From NCBI RefSeq assembly GCF_000430645.1, contig NZ_AUMK01000003.1, positions 310,001 through 374,000 of the forward strand: a stretch of DNA of 64,000 nt, written 5' to 3'. Under the pieces are notes generated by a model. That model was not told where the DNA came from. It did not search any database and saw only the letters and a list, made by a program, of their open reading frames with translations. Source of the DNA: Aquimarina latercula DSM 2041. Lineage in GTDB: Bacteria > Bacteroidota > Bacteroidia > Flavobacteriales > Flavobacteriaceae. Positions 51,473 to 61,888 of the stretch are shown piece after piece. Position 1 is the first letter of the stretch. Every line of letters starts with the position of its first letter. The position numbers were made by a program, and so were the translations under genes.

Positions 51473-52736
51473 CAAAAAAGTCCTTGCAATTATCCTTGGA
51501 GGTGGACAAGGAACCAGATTATCTCCTTTAACCGAAAGTAGATCAAAACCAGCAGTATCTATCGCTGGAAAATACAGATTGGTAGACATTCCTATTACCA
51601 ACTGTATACATTCGGATATTAAAAGAATGTTTGTGCTTACGCAGTTCAATTCAGCTTCTCTAAATAGTCACATTAAAAACACCTATGTTTTTAGTTCTTT
51701 TAGTCAAGCTTTTGTAGATGTTCTTGCCGCAGAACAAACGCCTGGTAATAAAACGTGGTTTCAAGGTACTGCAGATGCTGTAAGACAATCGATGCATCAT
51801 TTTCTTAATCATGATTTTGAGTACGCACTTATTTTATCCGGTGATCAATTGTATCAAATGGATTTTAATGATATGATTGAAGCGCATATAGAGAAAGGAG
51901 CTGATATCTCTATAGCTACATTGCCTGTTAACCCAAAAGACGCCACCGATTTTGGGATTTTAAAAACTGACGAAAATAGTTTTATCAGTTCATTTACTGA
52001 AAAGCCAAATTCTGATAAACTTCCAGGTTGGGAATCTGAAGTAAGTGAAGAAATGAAAAGTGAGAATCGTCACTATTTGGCTTCAATGGGGATTTATATA
52101 TTTAATAGACAATTGTTAGTTGATTTGCTTTCTGATCCTTCAAGAATAGATTTTGGAAAAGAAATCATTCCTCAGTCGATTGAAGATCATAAAGTATTAG
52201 CATATCAATATGAAGGCTATTGGACAGATATAGGAACAATTCCTTCCTTTTTTGAAGCTAATATCGAGTTAGCCAATGATATTCCAAAATTTGATTTATT
52301 TGATAATGATAGAAATATACTTACCAGACCTAGAATACTTCCTCCATCAAAAATATCTGGAACACTACTAAATAAATCAATGATTGCTGAAGGTTGCTTA
52401 ATACAAGCCAAGGAAGTAGAACAATCTGTTATTGGTATTAGATCCAGAATTGGAAAAGATACTATCATAAAAAACACATATATGATAGGTAGTGATAGAT
52501 ATCAAGACATAGAAGAATTGCAAACTGATGATAAGGAGAATAGACCTTATATAGGTGTCGGAGAAAGATGTAATATTAATAACGTTATTATTGATAAGGA
52601 TTGTAGAATTGGTAATGATGTTGTTATTAATGGAGGGCCACATCTAGAAGACATTGATAATGAAAAGTATGTGATAAAAGATGGTATTGTAGTGTTTAGA
52701 AAAGGTGCTATAATACCAGATAATTTTAAGATCTAA
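51465..52736 (+). CDS. glgC: Glucose-1-phosphate adenylyltransferase
   Basis: A 423-residue enzyme that makes ADP-glucose, the donor for GlgA. The nucleotide site is 'G-G-G-Q-G-T-R-L-S-P-L-T-E-S-R-S-K-P' at about 12-29, with 'G-T-A-D-A-V-R-Q-S' and 'S-G-D-Q-L-Y' downstream. The C-terminal left-handed beta helix follows. The start ATG lies inside the end of glgA. Confidence 0.95.
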   Translation: MINKKVLAIILGGGQGTRLSPLTESRSKPAVSIAGKYRLVDIPITNCIHSDIKRMFVLTQFNSASLNSHIKNTYVFSSFSQAFVDVLAAEQTPGNKTWFQGTADAVRQSMHHFLNHDFEYALILSGDQLYQMDFNDMIEAHIEKGADISIATLPVNPKDATDFGILKTDENSFISSFTEKPNSDKLPGWESEVSEEMKSENRHYLASMGIYIFNRQLLVDLLSDPSRIDFGKEIIPQSIEDHKVLAYQYEGYWTDIGTIPSFFEANIELANDIPKFDLFDNDRNILTRPRILPPSKISGTLLNKSMIAEGCLIQAKEVEQSVIGIRSRIGKDTIIKNTYMIGSDRYQDIEELQTDDKENRPYIGVGERCNINNVIIDKDCRIGNDVVINGGPHLEDIDNEKYVIKDGIVVFRKGAIIPDNFKI

Positions 52737-52822
52737 GTATCTATAATTTCTAAATTAAATAATTATAAATAGAATATTCTATTTAGTTAAAATGATATTA
52801 ATAATATCATGACCATTCTTAT

Positions 52823-54733
52823 ATGAGTAAAGTAATAGTACATAGTTTATTTTCTGAATTTGATATTAATCTTTTTAAAGCGGGTAAGCACTATCGATTA
52901 TATGAAAAATTTGGTTCACATATTATTATGGTAGATGGAGTTCGAGGAACATACTTTGCAGTTTGGGCACCATCTGCTAAATCTGTTTCTGTGATTGGAG
53001 ATTTTAATTTTTGGGTAGAAGGAGAACATCAATTACACGTTCGCTGGGATAAATCTGGTATATGGGAAGGTTTTATACCTGAAGTAGGAAAAGGTAATAT
53101 CTATAAATATAAAATTCATTCTCATAATAATAGTATTGTAACTGAAAAAGCGGATCCATATGCACGTAGATGTGAACACCCTCCAAAAACGGCTTCGGTA
53201 GTTTGGGAAGATTTATATGATTGGAATGATAATGAATGGATGGCAAATAGAAAAAAACATAATACAATCGATGCTCCTTTTTCGGTTTATGAAGTTCATT
53301 TAGGCTCTTGGAAAAGAAAAATAGAAGAAGATCGATCTTTGTCATATACCGAACTGGCAGACGAATTGGTTTCCTATGTAAAGGAAATGAATTTTACTCA
53401 TGTGGAACTAATGCCTGTTATGGAATATCCTTATGATCCATCTTGGGGATATCAAATAACTGGTTATTTTGCACCAACATCTCGTTTTGGTTATCCTGAG
53501 GAATTTAAATTACTAGTAGATAAACTTCATCAGAATGATATTGGGATTCTATTGGATTGGGTACCATCACATTTTCCAGAAGATAATCATGGTTTAGGCT
53601 TTTTTGATGGATCTTGTTTATATGAGCATCCTGATAAAAGAAAAGGATATCACCCTGATTGGAAGAGTTTAATATTTAACTATGAAAGAAATGAAGTTAA
53701 AAGTTTTCTGATTAGTAATGCAATTTTTTGGTTGGATCAATTCCATGCAGATGGATTAAGAGTTGACGCAGTTGCTTCCATGTTATTTTTAGATTATTCT
53801 AGAGAAGATGGGGAATGGGAAGCAAACCAATATGGAGGTAGAGAAAACCTTGCAGCGATTGAATTCATGAAGGAACTAAATAAAGAGATTTATATTAGTT
53901 ACCCGGATGTACAAACAATTGCAGAAGAATCGACTTCTTTTCCCATGGTCTCTAAACCAACATTTCTTGGAGGGCTTGGTTTTGGTATGAAATGGATGAT
54001 GGGTTGGATGCACGATACGCTACAGTATTTTTCTAAAGAGCCTATCTATAGAAAGCATCATCAAAATGATTTAACTTTTAGCATGACCTATGCATTTACG
54101 GAAAACTTTATGTTACCGTTATCCCATGATGAAGTGGTATATGGAAAAAGAAGTATTATAGGCAGAATGCCTGGTGATGAGTGGCAGCAGTTTGCTAATT
54201 TACGATTGTTGTATAGTTATATGTTTACACATCCAGGGAGTAATTTGCTTTTCATGGGTGCCGAGTTCGGTCAACGAGAAGAATGGAATTTCCATAGTAG
54301 TTTAGACTGGCATTTATTACAATACGATTATCATTCTGGAATTAAAAAGTTGATTACAGATCTTAATTTGTTATATAGAAATCACCCAGCTTTGTATGAA
54401 AAACAATTTGAGTCAGATGGTTTTGAATGGATAAGCTATGATGATCATGAAAATTCTGTAGTTGCCTATATTAGAAAAGGAAACAAGACTGAGGATACGT
54501 TAGTTGTAGCTTGTAATTTCACACCGGTACCACGCTCCAATTATCGTATAGGATTATCAGTAAAAGGAATATTAATCCCAATATTTAATAGTGACAAAAA
54601 AATGTATGGAGGAACAGGGGATTTTGGATCTAAAAATATATTGATAGAAGATGAAGAATGGCATTATAGAGAATATTCGGCGGAGATTGATATTCCTCCA
54701 TTAGGAACACTTGTTTTTAAAATCAAGAGTTAA
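52823..54733 (+). CDS. glgB: 1,4-alpha-glucan branching enzyme
   Basis: A 636-residue GH13 enzyme. An N-terminal beta-sandwich (CBM48-type, 'F-A-V-W-A-P-S-A-K-S-V-S-V-I-G-D-F') is followed by the barrel with 'D-G-L-R-V-D-A-V' (nucleophile Asp), 'I-A-E-E-S-T' (acid Glu) and 'P-L-S-H-D-E-V'. It makes alpha-1,6 branches in glycogen. It starts 86 bases after glgC on the same strand. Confidence 0.95.
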   Translation: MSKVIVHSLFSEFDINLFKAGKHYRLYEKFGSHIIMVDGVRGTYFAVWAPSAKSVSVIGDFNFWVEGEHQLHVRWDKSGIWEGFIPEVGKGNIYKYKIHSHNNSIVTEKADPYARRCEHPPKTASVVWEDLYDWNDNEWMANRKKHNTIDAPFSVYEVHLGSWKRKIEEDRSLSYTELADELVSYVKEMNFTHVELMPVMEYPYDPSWGYQITGYFAPTSRFGYPEEFKLLVDKLHQNDIGILLDWVPSHFPEDNHGLGFFDGSCLYEHPDKRKGYHPDWKSLIFNYERNEVKSFLISNAIFWLDQFHADGLRVDAVASMLFLDYSREDGEWEANQYGGRENLAAIEFMKELNKEIYISYPDVQTIAEESTSFPMVSKPTFLGGLGFGMKWMMGWMHDTLQYFSKEPIYRKHHQNDLTFSMTYAFTENFMLPLSHDEVVYGKRSIIGRMPGDEWQQFANLRLLYSYMFTHPGSNLLFMGAEFGQREEWNFHSSLDWHLLQYDYHSGIKKLITDLNLLYRNHPALYEKQFESDGFEWISYDDHENSVVAYIRKGNKTEDTLVVACNFTPVPRSNYRIGLSVKGILIPIFNSDKKMYGGTGDFGSKNILIEDEEWHYREYSAEIDIPPLGTLVFKIKS

Positions 54734-54934
54734 TTTATATAACCTAAATTATTTCATGTTTACAATACTATAAGGCACTTTATTAGTTGTAGTTTAAACA
54801 ATTGTTAATTGATTATAGTTTCAAACGTTTTCGTTGAATGTTTTTAATAAATACTAATTAAAAGAGTTCATTTATTGCAATAGATATTGTTTTTTTACAT
54901 AACACAATAGTATAAGAAAAGAAACCAACCAACT

Positions 54935-57340
54935 ATGATTACTAATACTGAGTTAGAGATAAAAGGGAACTTATTTCCTGGAAAAATCATTTCCTTTTCA
55001 CAAAATGTAGATAAGATTAATTTCACTACAGAGAATGGTGTAATTCTTCAAGTAACTATTATAAGAGGAAGTGTAGTGCGTTTTAGATACGCAACGGACA
55101 GTAATTTTGAGAAAGACTTTTCTTATGCAATTAGCGAAAAAGGTGTAAGAGGATACAGTGAGTTAGAGGTTAAAGAGTTAGAAGATAAATATGAGATCAT
55201 CACCAAGAAAATAGTAATTTCTATTGCTAAGGCTAACATTAGTGTTTCCATTAGTGATAAAGAAGGAAATGTTATTTGTAAAGATGATTGGGGATTTCAT
55301 TGGGAGCAAAGTTATGAGTACGGTGGAAACATCGTAAAGATGAGTAAATCCGCTCCGCAAGGTGAGTGTTATTATGGTTTGGGTGATAAACCCATGCATT
55401 TAAACTTAAAGGGTAAACGTATAGAGAATTGGGCTACTGATCAATATGCTTTTGGAAAAGATCAAGATCCATTATATAAAAGTGTTCCGTTTTATATTGG
55501 AATGTATGAAGAGAGAGCCTATGGAATTTTCTTTGATAATTCTTTCAAAACATTTTTTGATTTTTGTAACGAACGTCGTAATGTAACTAGTTTTTGGGCG
55601 CATGGCGGAGAGATGAATTATTATTTCTTTTATGGACCTAATATGCAGGATGTGGTTACTAGATATACAGATCTTACAGGTAAACCCGAATTGCCACCTT
55701 TATGGGCATTGGGATATCATCAATGTAAATGGAGTTATTATCCAGAAAGTAAAGTAAAGGAAATTACTACGAAATTTAGAGACTTAAGAATACCTTGTGA
55801 TGCTATATATTTAGATATAGATTATATGGATGGATTTAGATGTTTTACATGGAATAAGGAGTATTTCCCAGATCCAAAACGAATGGTAGAGGAATTAGCA
55901 GAAGATGGGTATAAAACTATTGTAATTATTGATCCAGGAATTAAGATTGATGATCAGTATTCTGTATATCAGGAGGCAATGGAAAACGATTATTTCTGTA
56001 AACGCGCCGATGGACCTTATATGAGAGGAAAAGTATGGCCAGGAGAATGTTTTTTTCCTGATTTTACAAATCCTGAAGTTAGAGAATGGTGGGCAGGATT
56101 ATTTAAAGAGCTTATTGATGAAATTGGTGTCAAAGGGGTTTGGAATGATATGAATGAACCAGCAGTAATGGAGGTTCCTGGAAAAACATTCCCAGATGAT
56201 GTACGTCATAATTATGATGGGAATCCTTGTAGTCACAGAAAAGCACATAATATTTATGGTACGCAAATGGCGCGTGCAACTTATGAAGGGATAAAACGAT
56301 TTGCTTATCCAAAAAGACCATTTGTAATTACAAGATCAGCATATTCAGGAGCACAACGATATACTTCTTCTTGGACTGGTGACAATGTAGCCACTTGGGA
56401 GCATCTTTGGATAGCAAATATTCAGGCTCAACGTATGAGTATGAGTGGTATGTCTTTTACAGGAAGTGATATCGGAGGATTTGCAGAACATCCTACAGGA
56501 GAACTTTATGCTCGATGGATACAGTTAGGTGTTTTTCATCCTTTTTGCAGAACTCATTCATCAGGAGATCACGGTAATCAAGAACCTTGGACCTTTGGTG
56601 AAGAGGTAATTGATGTAACACGAAAATATGTAGAATTGCGCTACCAATTGCTACCATATTTATACACCATGTTTTGGGAATATGCAGAAGAAGGAATACC
56701 AATGTTAAAATCATTGGTCCTATATGATCAATTGGATCCACAAACACATTATAGAACCGATGAATTTGTTTTTGGAAATCAAATTTTAGTATGTCCTGTT
56801 CAAGAACCTAATGCCAAAGGAAGAAGATTATATATACCTCGAGGTAATTGGTATAATTACTGGACACGTGAATATGTGAAAGGAGGAATGGAACAATGGG
56901 TAGACGCAGATTTAGACACGATTCCGTTATTTGTAAAAGAAGGAGCGGTTATTCCTAAATACCCTATTCAGCAATATGTAGGTGAGAAAAAAATTGAAGA
57001 ATTAAAGCTAGAAGTTTATTATAAATTGGGTAATAAAGAAGTCTCTAAGGTATATGAGGACGCTCAAGATGGTTATGATTATGCTAAAGGGCGATTTAGT
57101 TTGCGGAGTTTTGCTTTTACTGGAAAGGAAAATGAAATTATTATACAGCAGCATAAAAATGGTACATTCATCACGGAGTATGAAGCAATGAAAATAGAAT
57201 TTATAGGATTACCTTTTGTTATAGGAAAAATTGAAATTGATAATGTAGTGGTATCCTTAGGTGATCTTAACTATGATGCTAAAAATAATACCGTAGTTGT
57301 TCCAAAAAACTTTACAGAGCTTCATATTGTAGCTAAATAA
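54935..57340 (+). CDS. GH31 alpha-glucosidase
   Basis: An 801-residue enzyme without a signal peptide, so probably cytoplasmic. The nucleophile motif 'G-V-W-N-D-M-N-E-P' and the acid/base 'G-S-D-I-G-G-F' are intact, with 'Y-L-D-I-D-Y-M-D-G' upstream. GH31 enzymes of this length release glucose from alpha-glucan ends. Here it may trim glycogen-derived oligosaccharides. It lies 201 bases after glgB in the same direction, with the same storage role inferred. Confidence 0.92.
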   Translation: MITNTELEIKGNLFPGKIISFSQNVDKINFTTENGVILQVTIIRGSVVRFRYATDSNFEKDFSYAISEKGVRGYSELEVKELEDKYEIITKKIVISIAKANISVSISDKEGNVICKDDWGFHWEQSYEYGGNIVKMSKSAPQGECYYGLGDKPMHLNLKGKRIENWATDQYAFGKDQDPLYKSVPFYIGMYEERAYGIFFDNSFKTFFDFCNERRNVTSFWAHGGEMNYYFFYGPNMQDVVTRYTDLTGKPELPPLWALGYHQCKWSYYPESKVKEITTKFRDLRIPCDAIYLDIDYMDGFRCFTWNKEYFPDPKRMVEELAEDGYKTIVIIDPGIKIDDQYSVYQEAMENDYFCKRADGPYMRGKVWPGECFFPDFTNPEVREWWAGLFKELIDEIGVKGVWNDMNEPAVMEVPGKTFPDDVRHNYDGNPCSHRKAHNIYGTQMARATYEGIKRFAYPKRPFVITRSAYSGAQRYTSSWTGDNVATWEHLWIANIQAQRMSMSGMSFTGSDIGGFAEHPTGELYARWIQLGVFHPFCRTHSSGDHGNQEPWTFGEEVIDVTRKYVELRYQLLPYLYTMFWEYAEEGIPMLKSLVLYDQLDPQTHYRTDEFVFGNQILVCPVQEPNAKGRRLYIPRGNWYNYWTREYVKGGMEQWVDADLDTIPLFVKEGAVIPKYPIQQYVGEKKIEELKLEVYYKLGNKEVSKVYEDAQDGYDYAKGRFSLRSFAFTGKENEIIIQQHKNGTFITEYEAMKIEFIGLPFVIGKIEIDNVVVSLGDLNYDAKNNTVVVPKNFTELHIVAK

Positions 57341-57465
57341 TGCAGTTTATCGATTATAAAAGCTTTACATAGACTATAGTGAATAAATAGATCGTTTTTT
57401 ATTAAAATGGATGTGTTGAATTTTGTAATTTTATATTACGTAAATTATATCTATCCGTAAATATT

Positions 57466-58287
57466 ATGAAAAATAAAAAAATAGTAGTTGCATTAGGATC
57501 TGTGTTTCTTTTTCTATCGTGTGCTACCAACCCTTTTACTGGTAAGCAAACATTGGCGTTAGTGCCTAATTCTCAGATTTTACCAGCAGCTTTTGCCCAA
57601 TATGATCAGGTATTGAAGGAAAGTAAAGTACTAAAGGGCACATCAGAAGCAGAAATGGTTAAACGTGTTGGTCAAAAGATAGCTACAGCGGCAGAAAGAT
57701 GGCTTAATGCAAATGGTCATCAAGGTTATTTGAGTGATTATAAATGGGAATATAACCTAATAGATGATAAATCTGTTAACGCTTGGGCTATGCCTGGTGG
57801 AAAAATAGCATTTTACACGGGTATTTTACCGATTGCCAAAACTGAAACGGGAATAGCTGCTATTATGGGACACGAGGTAGTTCATGCAATTGCAAATCAT
57901 GGACAACAGCGTATGAGTGCTGGACAATTACAACAAGTAGCAGGTGTAGCGACAGCAGTAGCTGTTAGTGGACAAAAGGAGCAAACACAACAGATAGTTG
58001 GAACAGCATTTGGTTTAGGTAGTCAATTCGGAGTTATGTTACCATTTAGTAGAAGTCATGAAACAGAAGCTGATAAAATTGGATTGACATTAATGGCGAT
58101 TGCAGGATATGACCCTTCGGAAGCAGCCGAGTTATGGAAAAGAATGAAAGCCAATAGTGGAGGACAAGCACCACCAGAGTTTATGAGTACACATCCATCA
58201 AATGATACTCGTATAGCTAATCTCACAGCTTGGGCGCCAGCTGCAAAAGCTGAGGCAAGAAAATTTGGAGTTACTAGCTTTAAATAA
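57466..58287 (+). CDS. M48-family metallopeptidase lipoprotein
   Basis: A 273-residue protein with a lipobox (V-F-L-F-L-S-C at about 13-19, followed by A-T-N-P-F-T-G-K). The zinc site H-E-V-V-H is at 136-140, with a third ligand Glu in 'R-S-H-E-T-E-A-D'. It resembles BepA/LoiP-type outer-membrane quality-control proteases. The position alone tells little; a terminator follows. Confidence 0.9.
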   Translation: MKNKKIVVALGSVFLFLSCATNPFTGKQTLALVPNSQILPAAFAQYDQVLKESKVLKGTSEAEMVKRVGQKIATAAERWLNANGHQGYLSDYKWEYNLIDDKSVNAWAMPGGKIAFYTGILPIAKTETGIAAIMGHEVVHAIANHGQQRMSAGQLQQVAGVATAVAVSGQKEQTQQIVGTAFGLGSQFGVMLPFSRSHETEADKIGLTLMAIAGYDPSEAAELWKRMKANSGGQAPPEFMSTHPSNDTRIANLTAWAPAAKAEARKFGVTSFK

Positions 58288-58328
58288 TTGTAAATTCTCA
58301 ATACTTAAAAAGATTATACTTATTTTAG

Positions 58329-58358
58329 AAGCTGTTCCGGAAAATTCCAGAACAGCTT
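58329..58358 (+). terminator. Terminator after the M48 protease gene
   Basis: AAGCTGTTC (58329-58337) pairs with GAACAGCTT (58350-58358) and is followed by TTTTTTAA, 41 bases after the protease stop. It is partly in the leader of the next gene. Confidence 0.8.
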
Positions 58359-58373
58359 TTTTAATATTGATAC

Positions 58374-59696
58374 ATGGGAAACACACTACCTAAAGGACAT
58401 AAGAAATTATTAAATGCTTGGGCTTTTTATGATTGGGCAAATTCTGTATATAACTTAACTATTTCATCTGCTGTTTTCCCTATATTTTGGGGAGCACTAA
58501 CTATTATTAGAAATGATCAAGGAGAAATAATTAGTGATACTGTTTCTTTTTTGGGATATGATTTTAATAATGATTCTTTGATAAGTTATGTAACCGCTTT
58601 AGCATTCCTTATTGTATCATTTATTAGCCCTTTCCTTTCAGGAATAGCTGATTATATAGGTAATAAGAAAAATTTTTTGAAGTTCTTTTGTTATTTAGGA
58701 GCATTATCCTGTATAGGTTTATATTGGTTTTCTTTAGATAATTTATTTTTCAGTTTGTTATGTTATTTATTAGCGTTGATCGGTTTTTGGGGGAGTATTG
58801 TATTTTATAATTCGTATTTACCAGATATCGCATTTCCGGAGCAACAAGATGCTATAAGTGCAAAAGGATATTCTTTAGGATATATAGGCAGTGTAATACT
58901 TTTAATAATAAACCTAGTAATGATATTAAAATATGATTGGTTTGGTTTTGAGAATGAAGGATTACCAACTAGATTATCATTTTTAATGGTAGGTGTATGG
59001 TGGATTGGTTTTAGTCAATATTCATATTATTATTTGCCAAAAGGAAATAAAAAGAAAACTTTATCTAAAGATGTTCTGTTTAATGGTTTTAAAGAATTGA
59101 AATTAATATGGAATGCTCTTAAACATAACATTAGGTTAAAAAGGTATTTAATTTCCTTTTTTGTTTATAGTATGGCGGTTCAAACCATTATGCTTATTGC
59201 TACTTATTTTGGTATTGAAGAGTTAGATTGGGGAGATCAAAATGCGACAACAGGACTTATTATTAGTATTCTTTTAATTCAATTAGTCGCTATTGCGGGT
59301 GCTTTTTTAACTTCAAGAGCTTCGGCTAAATATGGTAATATACAAACTCTTATAGTTATTAACTGTATTTGGATTGCGGTTTGTATTTATGCATATACTA
59401 TTACAACACCAACTCAGTTTTATGTTGCAGCTGCTATCGTAGGTCTTATAATGGGAGGTATTCAAGCCTTGTCTAGGTCTACATATTCAAAGTTACTACC
59501 GGAAAATGCTGTGGATACTGCTTCTTACTTTAGTTTTTATGATGTAGCAGAAAAAATCGGTATAGTTATTGGAATGTTTTCTTATGGTATTGTAGCGCAA
59601 CTAACGGGCAGTGTTAGGTTTTCAATATTATTTTTTATAATATTTTTCATTGTTGGTGTTTTTCTACTATTTAGAGTTCCAAAGGAAGAAGAGTAA
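58374..59696 (+). CDS. MFS transporter of the UMF1 type
   Basis: A 440-residue membrane protein with about twelve helices. The N-terminus 'A-W-A-F-Y-D-W-A-N-S-V-Y-N-L-T-I' is the hallmark of the UMF1/Atg22-like branch. A second-half motif, 'G-G-I-Q-A-L-S-R-S-T-Y-S-K-L-L-P', is also typical. The substrate is unknown; relatives may move amino acids. It starts only 12 bases after the previous terminator's T run, so it needs its own promoter or read-through. Confidence 0.87.
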   Translation: MGNTLPKGHKKLLNAWAFYDWANSVYNLTISSAVFPIFWGALTIIRNDQGEIISDTVSFLGYDFNNDSLISYVTALAFLIVSFISPFLSGIADYIGNKKNFLKFFCYLGALSCIGLYWFSLDNLFFSLLCYLLALIGFWGSIVFYNSYLPDIAFPEQQDAISAKGYSLGYIGSVILLIINLVMILKYDWFGFENEGLPTRLSFLMVGVWWIGFSQYSYYYLPKGNKKKTLSKDVLFNGFKELKLIWNALKHNIRLKRYLISFFVYSMAVQTIMLIATYFGIEELDWGDQNATTGLIISILLIQLVAIAGAFLTSRASAKYGNIQTLIVINCIWIAVCIYAYTITTPTQFYVAAAIVGLIMGGIQALSRSTYSKLLPENAVDTASYFSFYDVAEKIGIVIGMFSYGIVAQLTGSVRFSILFFIIFFIVGVFLLFRVPKEEE

Positions 59697-59997
59697 GTGT
59701 TTTTTATTTTATATTAATTGCTTTTTATAGTGTTAAAATCTGTTAACAATGTATAGTTAATATATGATAATATTCTTTGTTTCGTTTTATCTCTTATGTA
59801 GATTAGATTTGAACTTTTAAAAACCAAAACCGTATGACTTCCCAAAGTAAGCTTCATCACTTTTATCTAAAATCTGTGCATTTGATCTAAATTATTAAAT
59901 GCTCCGATGATATTTTTAATTCAAAATAAGTTTATATGATGATATTTGAATATAAACTCATAGCTTAAATTTTACAGTTAAACATAAATTAATACTC
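59697..59997 (+). other. 301-base gap before the lipocalin/OmpA pair
   Basis: No gene, hairpin of note or exact TAnnTTTG box was found. The stretch is AT-rich and probably holds the promoter of the 59998 gene. Confidence 0.4.
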
Positions 59998-60477
59998 ATG
60001 AAAAAACTGATATTAGTACTTACAGTTATTTTGCTGGCATCTTGTTCTGCAAGCCAGAAAACGATTATAGCAGCAAAGAAAACCTTAAAAGGGGAATGGT
60101 CTTTAGATAAAATATCTTATGACCGTTCTGGTGTGTTTGAGGTTACGTTATATAATGATGCGTCGGCAGAATGTCTAACTGGTGGTATATGGAAATTTAT
60201 TCCAAATAATAATACAGGTAAATATACAGTAAATGAAAATCAGTGTACTTCTACTGGTGCTCGTAACTTTAGATTTACTATTCCAGAACCATCAGAAAAT
60301 GGAGATTATAGTTTTCTTTTTAAACCAATAGATGAGAAGAAGAAAAGTACGAATAATAATAAAGGGTATCGCATGACCCTTAAACATTTAGATGATACTA
60401 CAATGACGTGGACTCAAACAGTTAGCCTAGAAGGAAAACCTTTTGTAATCACCATGAATTTTAATAAACTACAATAA
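59998..60477 (+). CDS. Lipocalin-like lipoprotein, copy 1
   Basis: A 159-residue protein with lipobox L-L-A-S-C after the signal MKKLILVLTVIL. The mature part starts 'L-K-G-E-W-S-L-D-K-I-S-Y-D', the lipocalin-like G-x-W start, and has three Cys-bearing or aromatic strands. It ends 'F-V-I-T-M-N-F-N-K-L'. It is a paralog of the 61367 gene: the 'I-P-N-N-N-T-G-K-Y' and 'N-N-K-G-Y-R-M' segments are shared. It is paired with an OmpA gene 16 bases downstream. Confidence 0.82.
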   Translation: MKKLILVLTVILLASCSASQKTIIAAKKTLKGEWSLDKISYDRSGVFEVTLYNDASAECLTGGIWKFIPNNNTGKYTVNENQCTSTGARNFRFTIPEPSENGDYSFLFKPIDEKKKSTNNNKGYRMTLKHLDDTTMTWTQTVSLEGKPFVITMNFNKLQ

Positions 60478-60493
60478 ATCAAATCTTAAGATA

Positions 60494-61186
60494 ATGATAC
60501 GATCAAATTTTAATAAAATAGCAATAGCATTAACTGCTTTAATTATTTTGAACAGTTGTGATGCGGTACAAAATGCAAATAATACGCAAAAAGGTGCTGT
60601 TATAGGTACGACTACTGGAGCAGTTCTAGGAGGGGTAATAGGTAATAATGTTGGAAATAAAGAAAATTCTGTATTAGGAGCTATTATTGGAGGTGTTGTT
60701 GGAGGTGTTGCCGGTGGAGTTATTGGTAAACAAATGGATAAACAAGCTCAAAAAATAGAAGAAGAAATTCCAGGAGCAGAAGTAACTAGAGTTGGAGAGG
60801 GAATTGATATCATATTTGATGAAAATAGTGGTGTGTATTTTGATACTAATAAGTATAATATTAATGCAAAATCCAAGGAGAACTTGAATAAGCTTATTAA
60901 TATTTTTAAGGAATATCCTGACACTAATATTATTGTAGATGGTCATACAGATAGTTCTGGTGATGATGCTTATAATATGGAATTGTCAAAGAAACGGGCA
61001 AATGCAGTTACTAGTTATTTAGTATCTCAAGGTATTAGCACTACCAGGTTAACTACCTATTATCATGGGGAAACATTACCTAAGTATGATAATTCGACCG
61101 CAGAAGGAAGGGCGAAAAATAGAAGAGTAGAATTTGGTGTTTTAGCAAATGATAAAATGATAGAAGACGCTAAAAAAATAGATTAA
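60494..61186 (+). CDS. Glycine-zipper OmpA-family lipoprotein, copy 1
   Basis: A 230-residue protein. A lipobox (I-L-N-S-C) near residue 22 is followed by a Gly-zipper segment ('G-A-V-L-G-G-V-I-G-N-N-V-G' and 'I-G-G-V-V-G-G-V-A-G-G-V-I-G') at about 35-80. The OmpA peptidoglycan-binding domain is at about 108-220 ('G-H-T-D-S-S-G-D-D', 'A-E-G-R-A-K-N-R-R-V-E'). It may link the outer membrane to peptidoglycan. The 61889 gene is a close paralog. Confidence 0.9.
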   Translation: MIRSNFNKIAIALTALIILNSCDAVQNANNTQKGAVIGTTTGAVLGGVIGNNVGNKENSVLGAIIGGVVGGVAGGVIGKQMDKQAQKIEEEIPGAEVTRVGEGIDIIFDENSGVYFDTNKYNINAKSKENLNKLINIFKEYPDTNIIVDGHTDSSGDDAYNMELSKKRANAVTSYLVSQGISTTRLTTYYHGETLPKYDNSTAEGRAKNRRVEFGVLANDKMIEDAKKID

Positions 61187-61206
61187 AAAAAGTATAAAAA
61201 TTTATT

Positions 61207-61242
61207 AAATCCCCAAAGGAATGTAGTTTTCTTTGGGGATTT
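61207..61242 (+). terminator. Terminator after the first lipocalin/OmpA pair
   Basis: AAATCCCCAAAG (61207-61218) pairs with CTTTGGGGATTT (61231-61242), a 12-bp perfect stem followed by TTTC, 20 bases after the OmpA stop. Confidence 0.9.
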
Positions 61243-61366
61243 TTTCATGCATTTTTTTTACCCTGAAAACAGTGATCTCTTTTTCACTATTTAGGATGTA
61301 GTATTAAGGTAATAAGAAGAGGATATTTGTTCTATAAAACATGATAACCTTTTTAAAACCTAAACC

Positions 61367-61849
61367 TTGAGAACAATTTTCCTTTTTTTGACATGTATAC
61401 TTTTATATAGTTGTGGAGCTTCGGATGCTTTTACAAGGTCAGCTAAGATTTCAATACACGGAGTTTGGATATTAAAAGAAGCCAGTTTTGATACCAATAG
61501 TAGTGCTACATATAATGTTACTGTATTGAATGGTGTTCCTTTAAAATGTATTGAAGACACAAATTGGGAGTTCATATCCAATAATAATACCGGAAGCTAC
61601 GCTCTATCAGGGACCTCTTGCCCAGAAATTGGTATTTATAATTTCATATGGTCCATTCCAAAAGAAATGAATGGATTAAAGCATAGCATCTTATTAAAAC
61701 CGGTTAATAAGAAGATGAAAAGTGAAATAAATAATAAAGGGTATCGTATGCAATTCCATGAATTGAAGGATTATAGAATGACTTGGACTTATGATATGAT
61801 CATAGATGGAGAAAAGTTTACAATTAAACTAAATTTTGAGAAACAATAA
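61367..61849 (+). CDS. Lipocalin-like lipoprotein, copy 2
   Basis: A 160-residue paralog of the 59998 protein with the same lipobox style (I-L-L-Y-S-C), the 'H-G-V-W-I-L-K-E-A-S-F-D' start and the 'I-S-N-N-N-T-G-S-Y' and 'N-N-K-G-Y-R-M' segments. The start is TTG at 61367; no ATG upstream fits. It is followed by its own OmpA partner 39 bases later, so the whole pair was duplicated. Confidence 0.8.
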   Translation: MRTIFLFLTCILLYSCGASDAFTRSAKISIHGVWILKEASFDTNSSATYNVTVLNGVPLKCIEDTNWEFISNNNTGSYALSGTSCPEIGIYNFIWSIPKEMNGLKHSILLKPVNKKMKSEINNKGYRMQFHELKDYRMTWTYDMIIDGEKFTIKLNFEKQ

Positions 61850-61888
61850 GTAAAAGAATTAATAACCAACAAACATAATTTACTACAC